Made by a program: the position numbers and the translations under genes
The notes under the pieces: generated by a model
Database searches by the model: none
Seen by the model: only the letters and a program-made list of their open reading frames with translations
What the model was told of the DNA's origin: nothing
From: Dallia pectoralis
Lineage: Eukaryota > Chordata > Actinopteri > Esociformes > Umbridae
Length of the DNA: 64,000 bases
Assembly (NCBI GenBank): GCA_029465975.1
Contig: CM055755.1
Coordinates: forward strand, 8,372,427-8,436,426
Direction of reading: 5' to 3'
In this document: piece after piece, positions 50,301-62,400 of the stretch
How the letters are laid out: each line of letters opens with the position of its first letter
Position numbering within the stretch: position 1 is the stretch's first letter

Positions 50301-53300
50301 CATATTATCTGTGTGTTCCATGGCTGCACCATATTATCTGGGTGTGTTCCATGGCTGCACCATATCCACATATTATCTAGGTGTGTTCCATGACTGCACC
50401 ATATCCACATATTATCTGTGTGTTCCATGGCTGCACCATATTATCTGGGTGTGTTCCATGGCTGCACCATATCCACATATTATCTGGGTGTGTTCCATGG
50501 CTGCACCATATTATCTGTGTGTTCCATGGCTGCACCGTATCCACGTTTTTATCTTTGTAAACAGGGTAAGGTCATCTGATTTACCCTTCACCAGCTAATT
50601 CTCCTGGATATAAGGCTTGGAGACTTTTTTAATACAGTTTGGACACAAAATATGAATACATGTTTGGAATTCAGTACACTGTAATCTCCAGCCTCTTAAA
50701 TAACATGGATAATAATAGTTTACTAAGGCACAGCTCCCCACTGGTCATAAGAGACCACCGCTTTCATCTGTTAAGTATGGCACTACCTGCTTAATAAGAC
50801 TACACTAATGCAATGCAAACTGGAACAAGTGAAGTAAGAGTACACTAATGCAATGCAAACTGGAACTAGTGGAGTAAGAGTACACTAATGCAATGCAAAC
50901 TGGAACTAGTGGAGTAAGAGTACACTAATGCAATGCAAACTGGAACTAGTGGAGTAAGAGTACACTAATGCAATGCAAACTGGAACTAGTGGAGTAAGAG
51001 TACACTAATGCAATGCAAACTGGAACTAGTGGAGTAAGAGTACACTAATGCAATGCAAACTGGAACAAGTGAAGTAAGAGTACACTAATGCAATGCAAAC
51101 TGGAACTAGTGGAGTAAGAGTACACTAATGCAATGCAAACTGGAACTAGTGGAGTAAGAGTACACTAATGCAATGCAAACTGGAACTAGTGGAGTAAGAG
51201 TACACTAATGCAATGCAAACTGGAACTAGTGGAGTAAGAGTACACTAATGCAATGCAAACTGGAACTAGTGGAGTAAGAGTACACTAATGCAATGCAAAC
51301 TGGAACTAGTGGAGTAAGAGTACACTAATGCAATGCAAACTGGAACAAGTGGAGTAAGAGTACACTAATGCAATGCAAACTGGAACAAGTGGAGTAAGAG
51401 TACACTAATGCAATGCAAACTGGAACAAGTGGAGTAAGAGTACACTAATGCAATGCAAACTGGAACAAGTGGAGTAAGAGTACACTAATGCAATGCAAAC
51501 TGGAACTAGTGGAGTAAGAGTACACTAATGCAATGCAAACTGGAACTAGTGGAGTAAGAGTACACTAATGCAATGCAAACTGGAACTAGTGGAGTAAGAG
51601 TACACTAATGCAATGCAATGCAAACTGGAACTAGTGGAGTAAGAGTACACTAATGCAATTCAAACTGGTACAAGTGGAGTAAGACTACACTAATGCAATG
51701 CAAACTGGAACTAGTGGAGTAAGAGTACACTTCGGTACTAAGGCAAATCTACAATTTAAGATGATGTGTCACTCATGACAGGCTGTACATTGTGGGGGGA
51801 AAAGCTTTTAATCCACACACTTTCTCACAGTGCCATGAAGGAATTTTGTCCCATTCCACCATGCAGAAGTGCTTTAGTGCCTTGACATTTGATATTTTTT
51901 TTTAAAGCCTGTACTGCTTGTTTCGTGACGTGCCACAACTCAGTAAGGTTTATGTTTCGAAACTGGACATTTATTTTTTCTTCGACCATTCAGAATTAGA
52001 CTTGATTGTGTGTTTTGGTTCATTGTCTAGCCCAGTGTGCTTCATGTCATGGACAGATATGTCCAGTATTCTCCTGTAGAATTCACCGATATTCTCCTGT
52101 AAAATTCACAGATATTCTCCTGTAAAATTCACCAATATACACTAGATTTCATGAGTCATGATGGGTTGAGTTGGCTTAAGTTGGCTTAAGGGTCATTGAA
52201 GTTAGAGGGTAAATCATTTTTCCACTGCAAAAATATATATTTTTTTTGATTAACTTTACTACAGACATATGAAAGAACCAGCAAACATTTATGCTATTTA
52301 TTATCTCACTCCCTTAAACTATTGCTACTATTACTCACAGAAATGTCAGTGTTCACTTTAGGTTGCAAATTGGCCAGTATCAAAAAGCAATGAGTCATGT
52401 GTATGAAGGAGACCATGTAAATTATGCAAAAAAACTGTTCAAATCAAGTGTGCTGTTTAGAATGGCAGGGTTCTGTTTTCCTACAACATCGCTTCTTCCT
52501 TAGCCTACAGGAAGTTCCGAGCGAAGAACGGGTATGATTGTGGTTCTAATGATTCTTTTATTTATTTAACCAGGTAGGCCGATTGAGAACAAATTCTTAT
52601 TTGCAACAACAACATAGTGTACAAACAACATATAACTCGTGTGCGAGCGTGCGCGCTCGCATAAGAACATGACATAGTGGGGAAACGATTAGTTCATTTC
52701 CTTATCAGGAAGCCCCTAATAACAGTTTGATAACTGTCCACTTTCCGTCGTTGATGGTGGATTGGTTCTGCTTCCGCGACAAACGGCATTTGCTCGTGCC
52801 GGTTCAAGGTTCCTTACCCTGTTGTGGCACTTTGTCTAGTTTTGTTGTTTATTAACCCAACTGGAATGGCCTCTTACCATGCGGAATCACATGTTAAATG
52901 TGCAGGTGGATGTCACTGACAACCCCCCACCCTCATTCGTATCCCTCATGTGTGCCTGTGTCCCTTAGAATGAGACGCTTAACCCAAACCTTCCTCCAGC
53001 TGTATAAATTGGCAATCACCAGCTGTGTGCAACTCTGTTTTCTGGCTGTGTGCAACTCTGTTTTCTGGCTGTGTGCAACTCTGTTTTCTGGCTGTGTGCA
53101 ACTCTGTTTTCTGGCTGTGTGCAACTCTGTTTTCTGGCTGTGTGCAACTCTGTTTTCTGGCTGTGTGCAACTCTGTTTTCTGGCTGTGTGCAACTCTGTT
53201 TTCTGGCTGTGTGCAACTCCGTTTTCTGGCTGTGTGCAACTCTGTTTTCTGGCTGTGTGCAACTCTGTTTTCTGGCTGTGTGCAACTCTGTTTTCTGGCT

Positions 53301-56300
53301 GTGTGCAACTCTGTTTTCTGGCTGTGTGCAACTCTGTTTTCTGGCTGTGTGCAACTCCGTTTTCTGGCTGTGTGCAACTCTGTTTTCTGGCTGTGTGCAA
53401 CTCTGTTTTCTGGCTGTGTGCAACTCCGTTCTCCGGCTGTGTAAAAATCCGTTCTCCGGCTGTGTACAACTGCGTTCTCCGGCTGTGTACAACTGCGTTC
53501 TCCGGCTGTGTACAACTGCGTTCTCCGGCTGTGTACAACTGCGTTCTCCGGCTGTGTACAACTGCGTTCTCCGGCTGTGTACAACTGCGTTCTTTGGCTG
53601 TGTACAACTGCGTTCTTTGGCTGTGTACAAATCCGTTCTTTGGCTGTGTACAACTCCGTTCTCCGGCTGTGTACAACTCCGTTCTCCGGCTGTTTGCAAC
53701 TCCGTTCTCCGGCTTCATGAGCCACCATAGTGAGCTGAGCTCTCCCTGCCGATGTATCAACTTGCAGTGGTTCACATCTGTCACCCTCGTTATTTACAGC
53801 TGGCTTCTAGCTACAGTTTTACCTCCCTGTGTGAGGAGAACCTTTAGGCTAATGTTTGGCACAGGAAATAGTCTAGGTTGTGACTTGGTCCCAAAAATGT
53901 AGTTTATGTAGTGCCCTACTTTTGACAATCCCTTCCCTCACTAAAGGTGTCCACTAAATGTGGTAGCCAGACAGTTATATGTGCTGGGCTCAGTGCTGCT
54001 CTGCTCAGCAGACCCTCCACACAGAGTGAGCCTCTGGGCTGTTGGGACTATTGACGTCAGAGACAGCTCTGCTGTTCAGTATGCAGCACGCGAACTGGGT
54101 CAGCTCTGATAAGCCCCGACTTCTTACTCTGCCATGCAATGTCTCGGCGCCACCATCGCCGCATCACCAGTAGATTTATCTTGCGCTCTCCACGTCTCGG
54201 GGTGATGGAGATTCACTACCTCAGATCTCCCGGCTTAGACGTAAGCCGCCGCGGCCTTGGAAGTGTAGTACTCAACGCTCCGTTTGTTTCTATTTTATAA
54301 CTTAGTCTAAAGCTGTGTCGCTTCATCCCGATCTACGCCTACTGTCGCTGTGTTCGCTGTTTCAGTGTTTCGCCTTTTGGCGACAATGCAAGCAGCACTC
54401 AAACCTTGTTGCTTGTCGCTAGTCGGACAGTTTTAGGGGAAAAATAAAAGTACTCCCAATTCCCATGAGTGGTTAAGCCCGGATTCACAGGAATCTCTAC
54501 AATAGAATCCCAATGTGCGTGGGATTGGATTCATGGCTATTTATGACGGGAGTGCTTTGAAACCCTGTGGACGATCACAAAGCGATTCTGCCGCTGTCGA
54601 ATGTGTGCTGTGTGCAGTCTGGAACATGTCACTGTCATCATGGTTCCAGACACTTCCTATTATGTGTGTAATAGCCCGGGGGTGAGGTTTCTCTACTGGG
54701 GAAAGGGAATGGTTAGAGGGAGAAAACGGCACTATATGCTTAGCCTATACCTGTGTACACCTATGGTCATTCAGAGTACACTATACACTTAGCCTATACC
54801 TGTGTACACCTATGGTCATTCAGAGTACACTATACACTTAGCCTATACCTGTGTACACCTATGGTCATTCAGAGTAGACTATACACTTAGCCTATACCTG
54901 TGTACACCTATGGTCATTCAGAGTACACTATACACTTAGCCTATACCTGTGTACACCTATGGTCATTCAGAGTACACTATACACTTAGCCTATACCTGTG
55001 TACACCTATGGTCATTCAGAGTACACTATACACTTAGCCTATACCTGTGTACACCTATGGTCATTCAGAGTACACTATACACTTAGCCTATACCTGTGTA
55101 CACCTATGGTCATTCAGAGTACACTATACACTTAGCCTATACCTGTGTACACCTATGGTCATTCAGAGTAGACTATACTTAACTGGTAGCATATACCAGT
55201 ATGGTTATTCAGGGTACACTATAGATGATTGGCTGAGGAAGTCCACTTCCTGTTCTGCTTAACACTTCTCCCCGCCTGTCCCTTTGTAGGTCATCGTGTT
55301 ATTACAGACTGTTTGTTGAGACCGTTACGTTCCCTCTGCTTTATGTAACTAATGATGGGAAAAATAACACGGCCTGTACAGATGATCGGGCTTCGCTGAT
55401 AAGTCTTTCCATACTCGGGCCTCGAGGGCCAATGACTTTTATCTAAATTGCCATCTTGTAATACAAGGGACTGTCATGCGATGGCAGAGAGACGTGAGGA
55501 AAGAGAAACGGCCAACGACTTCATAGCAACAATATACTGGTCAAATATTTGGTAACACCTCGTCGTAAGTTTCATTGTGATGGAAGCCAGAGAGCGATGC
55601 GAGTTTGGTGTTTTGATCTGTCTCTTACACTCTCCCTGGGAACAATGAGAATATACAGCTACTCTATGAGCTCATGTCAGTCTCCCCGGGGAGATTGCCT
55701 CATGTAAAGGCACGGCTAGCCATCCAGTAGGCTCAACACACAAGTATGTGCATTACAAGTTGCGTTAACTGCAAGCCTGCAGGTTGGTCTGCGTCCCAAA
55801 AACACTAACCCTAACCCACTTTTACAAGACTTGAGGACCGTAAACGGTAGTCTGTAATGTGTAGAACATTTTAGTCGTGTGTTAACTACTTATAATGTTG
55901 TTAGTTTGGTTAGATTGTGTTTTCTTTTGGTCTATGTCTCTAATACTTCGTAATGACTTCTCATTTGGCACTGATAATGGCAGAGACCATCACTGGATGA
56001 TGTGATAAGAAAGTGGGCTACAGGAGTTGGGCTAAATAATATTAATGTTAATATAATATCAACTTCCCTATTTGGAGTAGTGCCACGGTTTGCCTTCAGA
56101 CAGCACCAATCTTTGCTGGAATGCTGTCGTACGAGGTCCCACGGTGGGTTAAGGCACCATTCTTCAAGAACAAAAGCCTCTAGTACGTGTGGCCCGAATA
56201 CATCCACTATATTTGTGAAAGATGACTCATCAGACCTAATGATTCATATTATATGGCTGCTCATACTGTTATGGAGCCCCTCTATAGAGATATAAGGTGA

Positions 56301-59300
56301 TATATGACTCATCAGACCTAATGATTCATATTATATGGCTGCTCATACTGTTATGGAGCCCCTCTATAGAGATATAAGGTGATAGATGACTCATCAGACC
56401 TAATGATTCATATTATATGGCTGCTCATATCGTTATGGATCCCCTCTATAAGATATAAGGTGATATATGACTCATCAGACCTAATGATTCATATTATATG
56501 GCTGCTCATATCGTTATGGATCCCCTCTATAAGATATAAGGTGATATATGACTCATCAGAACCTAATGATTCATATTATATGGCTGCTCATATCGTTATG
56601 GATCCCCTCTATAAGATATAAGGTGATATATGACTCATCAGAACCTAATGATTCATATTATATGGCTGCTCATATTGTTATGGATCCCCTCTATAGAGAT
56701 ATAAGGTGATAGATGACTCATCAGAACCTAATGATTCATATTATATGGCTGCTCATATCGTTATGGATCCCCTCTATAAGATATAAGGTGATATATGACT
56801 CATCAGACCTAATGATTCATATTATATGGCTGCTCATATCGTTATGGATCCCCTCTATAAGATATAAGGTGATATATGACTCATCAGAACCTAATGATTC
56901 ATATTATATGGCTGCTCATATTGTTATGGATCCCCTCTATAGAGATATAAGGTGATATATGACTCATCAGACCTAATGATTCATATTATATGGCTGCTCA
57001 TATCGTTATGGATCCCCTCTATAGAGATATAAGGTGATAGATGACTCATCAGACCTAATGATTCATATTATATGGCTGCTCATATTGTTATGGATCCCCT
57101 CTATAGAGATATAAGGTGATAGATGACTCATCAGACCTAATGATTCATATTATATGGCTGCTCATATCATTATGGATCCCCTCTATAGAGATATAAGGTG
57201 AAATATGACTCATCGGACCTTGTAACTGTTCTCCATTGCTCATGGGTCCAGGTGTTTTGCTTCTAACACCCAGTTATGGGTTTTGTGCTGTTTGCCTTGG
57301 ATACAAGCAGATTCTGCCTGGCAGCCCTGCTATAAATTCCCGTTTTGTGATGCCCACGTCATAGAGTTTGTGATGCCCACGTCATACAGTTTGTGATGCC
57401 CACGTCATACAGTTTGTGATGCCCACGTCATACAGTTTGTGATGCCCACGTCATACAGTTTGTGATGCCCACGTCATACAGTTTGTGATGCCCACGTCAT
57501 ACAGTTTGTGATGCCCACGTCATACAGTTTGTGATGCCCACGTCATACAGTTTTTGATGCCCACGTCATACAGTTTGTGATGCCCACGTCATACAGTTTG
57601 TGATGCCCACGTCATACAGTTTGTGATGCCCACGTCATACAGTTTGTGATGCCCACGTCATACAGTTTGTGATGCCCACGTCATACAGTTTGTGATGCCC
57701 ACGTCATACAGTTTGTGATGCCCACGTCATACAGTTTGTGATGCCCACGTCATACAGTTTTGCTAGAAAGATGTGACTAAATCTGTTCAAGCGTCAACAA
57801 GCACACGTAAGCATTGAAGTAGATTAACTTTTGTCAAAAATACATCGCACATTTTCTTTGTAATAATCAAGTAAAAAGCATTTTTCTGTTCAATAGATAA
57901 AGGATTATTTTTCTTGCAGGACAAATGTTAGTTTGCTCTGTTTTTCTGCTGGTACATAATCCCAGGGGGCTGAAATTGCTGGGAAATGTGGGAATTGATT
58001 AGCATGTTCAGGTGCTTTGCAGGAAACATTTTTCCACCCATTTAGCTTCCACCCCCTCTTCTTGCGCACACACACACACACACAGGTTTTAATTTGGACC
58101 TAGCACTGAAGTCCCCGCTGTGCCACAGCGACAGTTAGTGAGTCTGCCTTGACTTCCTGTGATTCAGCCACCTTCTAATCATCTGACCTGTCAGCTGTCA
58201 GTCTCTCACTAACCCCACCCCACCCCCACCCCGTCGCTCAGTGTTCCAGTTAGTTCGCCACATGTGCCCAGACCCTCCATTTAAGTCTGTGGGCGGAAAA
58301 ACGTGCCACTGTGCATTTTTGAGCCAGAGTGAGAGGCTAATATATCAAGTTAACTGTGTCATTTTCACCTATGCTAGATTTTGGCTTCGGGAACTTCTTC
58401 CAGCCTGGGGAGCCCCTGGCCACGTGGTGCGGCAGCCCCCCCTACGCTGCCCCGGAGGTGTTTGAGGGTCAACAGTATGAGGGACCCCAGCTGGACATCT
58501 GGGTAAGAACGGGACGTGTTCCATCCATACAGTCACAGTGTGCTTCGGTCCAAGGTAGTGTACTAACTAGGGGGTATGACACCATTTGGGATGCAATGAG
58601 TCATCTATACTGATACTTCTGTATTCATTTAACATGTTTACTCTTTAGTCATTTAGCAAGCGGTCTTATCTAGGGCGCCGTTAGTTCTGGTAGCTGGGTG
58701 GAACAGCCCCACTACCCAGAAATGGTTATATCCAGTAGGTTGTACTACTGTACTAGCCTGTTGTCAGGTCTCTCTAAAAAAGCCCTCAGACAATTGCAGG
58801 TCTTTCAGAACGCTGCTGCACAAGTTCGGACACACTAAGAACCCCAGTTGTTACGTTACTGCACTGGCTCCCTGTATCTCAGAGACTGCATTTTACGATG
58901 ATGCTACTCATCTATAAATCATTGAATGCTTCCGGGCTAAGTTAGGGTCTAGTGTAAGGACCCAGGCTGGTGACGGAGCGTTTAGTCATTGTCATTATGC
59001 TGCGCACAGTTGGTTCAAACTGCCAGAAAATGATAGACTTTCTAAAATGAAGGAGGTGTAATTCTGTGACACGTCCAAGGCGCTCAGCTTGAACATAGTT
59101 GGATTGAACATTACAGATGCTGAAGGGGATTGTTTTGGGTATCTGAAGTCCTAAGGTTGCCCCCATCTAACGGTGAGTCATCAATAGTCAGCTGATGTTT
59201 GCTCTTTCCTAAAGCGTCATACTGATAAGTGCACAAGAGTTAGGACGGGCGGCAAACCATTTTTTTTTTTTTTTTTTCATAGCCCACATAGAAAGGTTAT

Positions 59301-59453
59301 GAGAGAATAGGATTGCCAAGCTCCGTGCTGTAGGACTCCCTGTATCACAGTATATTGAACTGGACGTCACATACCTCTGGGGTGCCTTTTGTACCAGATT
59401 GATCCGGTTATGTGAGTGTAATGATTTTTTCCCCCCACAGCCACGACTGACTG

Positions 59454-59495
<42 letters not shown>

Positions 59496-62400
59496 ATTAT
59501 AGAGTATGGGGGTTGTGCTCTATGTGTTGGTGTGCGGCGCCCTGCCCTTTGACGGCCCCAGCCTGCCTGTGCTTCGACAGCGTGTCCTGGAGGGCCGCTT
59601 CCGCATCCCCTACTTCATGACAGAAGGTGAGGCCCGGTTACACTTCAGCTTAGAGAAACCACACCACTGCGCCAATGGGGAGCCTCACTGCAGCGGTACT
59701 TGTGCTTGGTGAGGCTTGTTTGCTGGGCAATACCAGCCAATGGTTTTAGTGAACAGCTGAGGGACTGGAGTGGTGGAATCAAATAATTCTCAAAGTGGAT
59801 GTGCTAATTCAGGATTTACCCTTTAACTGGTTGCTATGGGGTTTTCTGAATATTCTGTGACCATCTCCACATGGCTCTAGAATACAGGGAAAGCATAAAC
59901 CTTTTTTTCTAAAGTACAGGCCAGCTCTGCCCAGCAGTATATCCGTTCTAAACACGTGTCGAAATTGGAGTCAATTTTCTGCTTTCGATTTCTGGTCTTT
60001 GCTCTACTGGGTTGGGTACATGTAACAGAGAGTCGTAACTAAAAAATCTGAGTGCAAATGGCTGTATTTCAATATTGCTTCCTTTGATGGTGGCGGCTCT
60101 TCAATGAATTCAACTAAATGAACTGTCAAAGGGACCGAGCTGCTCCCCAGTCAGAGGGAACCAGTGTTGCTGTGTTTTAAAACCATGGGAAGAGCCAGTA
60201 TCAGGCTTCAGCAAGGGTTAGGTCAGAGGCTGTCGGTCTGTAATAGTATAGTTCAGAGGCTGTCGGTCTGTAATAGGGCAGTAGTAGTCCTGTACAGTTC
60301 AGAGGCTGTCGGTCTGTAATAGGGCAGTAGTAGTCCTGTATAGTTCAGAAGCTGTCGGTCTGTAATGGGCCAGTAGCAGTCCTGTACATCCTGGTACCGC
60401 ATGTTCTCTGTCCTTATTAAAGTTTTAGAGTTCATGTCTCAGAGAGTTTAACCAAAATATGACTTATAAAATGAAAGTGTTAAGCAACCGTCTTTGAATA
60501 GATATATAATGGTGTCAGGATGTACTAGAGAGAGAAGGTGTGTCTGTCTTCATAACTAATACCATAGGATGCAGGTTAAAGAGATGAAATGCAAGTAGAC
60601 ACACACACACACACACAAGGGCACCGCCTGAGCCCAGTTCACAATAATCCTATTAAGACCCAGCGGTTGATGACGTCAAGCTCTTGAAGGCGAAGAGGTA
60701 AAGAGTGTCCGATAGACAAGAAGGGTGAGAAGAGTGGAGCGGGAGAGGGCTGTAGAGATGAAAGGAGGACACGACACACAGAGAGAGAGTGAGAGAGAGC
60801 AGGGCTGAAGAAGAGATTGAGAGGGAAGGAGACAGCGGCTAGAGAGATTATAGGAATGAGAGCTGGAAAGAAAACAGGAGGCAGAGTGACTGCTGATAGG
60901 AGGCACCACATTCCTGCCTTAGCTCATTTGTTGTTCTAATCATCGTGAGTAGAGGAGTCACTGAATGGTTCGTTCTCCATGGCTGGCACTGAACACCTCC
61001 CCCCCCACCGGCCCATGTAACGGGTCAGCTGGAGCTTTCTCCTCACTCAAACTATTCTCCCTTGTGTGTCGGACACAACCAGAACCCCTGTCCCAGTCAG
61101 CTGGTGTATTGTTGTGGACGGCCGGATGTGTCACAAGCGAATGCGAGTCAGGCGGCTAGAAGAGAACTCCTCTGTGTCCCAAGCTAGCGCTCTCCGTTAT
61201 GGGATTCTTAGTATTCTGATTACCGGGATTCCCCCCCTAACCTCCCCCCCTCACAGACTGCGAGCACCTGATTCGGCGGATGCTAGTGCTGGACCCGTCC
61301 AAGCGTCTGTCCGTGGCCCAGATCAAGGAGCACAAGTGGATGACGCTGGACATGCCGGTGCAGAGGCCTGTGCTCTACCAGCAGGTGGCGCCCGCGGAAG
61401 GGGGAGACGGGGTTTTGGGGGAGTACAGTGAGCAGGTGCTACGGCTCATGCACAGCCTGGGAATCGACCAACACAAGACCATCGAGGTGAGATGCATGGC
61501 GACCCGTCTCCTAGATACGCTAAAGAGGTCATTGGAACTCCGGCGGAACAATGTAAACGTCATGGCAACTCATGAGGGTCAGGTGGTGTGGCGATGTCTT
61601 GGGAATCCGCTGACCCACAGCTACATTTGCTACAGTTAGACAATGATTTGTATGTGCATTTGACATGTTGAAGAACAAATATGAGTGTGATGCTTGTATG
61701 GATGTAAATCCTGAATATATTATTATTTTAGTGTGAAGTTTGAAGCATTTAAAACAACCAAATATAGGAAAAGCAAACCCAGGCGATTACTGTTTTAATA
61801 GAAAAATCAAATAGGGTTTTACAGTGTTCTATTGGGTTCCAATGACCTCTGAACTGCATTTCTGTATTATTTTGGATGCAGTTTTAATGCAGATAGTATG
61901 CACATTGGCATAGAAAGAATATACATCATCCATGTGTTTAAAGTGATTTATTAATATATTTGGTTACTCAACTCATTCCCAAATGACTCCCACATATGGT
62001 TCCCCTTGATTCTTGTTTTTCACCTATTGTCAAATTTTTTATTGATTGTCGCTGACTTTACAGTGTCATTTTAATCTTTAAAGACGACCAATACTAGGTT
62101 TAAACATTCTCCTGACCTGTTGACAGTTCTCTGGGCGAGCGACCATCCCAGATAAATAACAGGCTAGCCTTTCTCTCCAACGTGGCGTTTGTTTTCAGTC
62201 TCTCCAGAACAAGAGTTACAACCACTTTGCTGCTATCTACTACCTGCTGGTGGAGCGTCTGAAGGCCCATCGGTGCAGTTTCCCCGTGGAGCAGCGGCTG
62301 GACGCACGCCAGCGCCGACCCAGCACCATCGCCGAGCAGACCGTTGTTAAGGTAACGCCGGCCACCGTGTGTGTGTGTGTTTATATGGGCTTCTCTCTGT

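Noticed and set aside
49516..50598. Open frames of up to 254 codons rich in 'PWLHHIHILS'
   Set aside because: Product of the 39-bp minisatellite in a sik2 intron; no start context, splice support or non-repetitive domain.
52898..53902. 334-codon (+) and 283-codon (-) open frames
   Set aside because: Phase artefacts of the 23-bp array, open in several frames on both strands.
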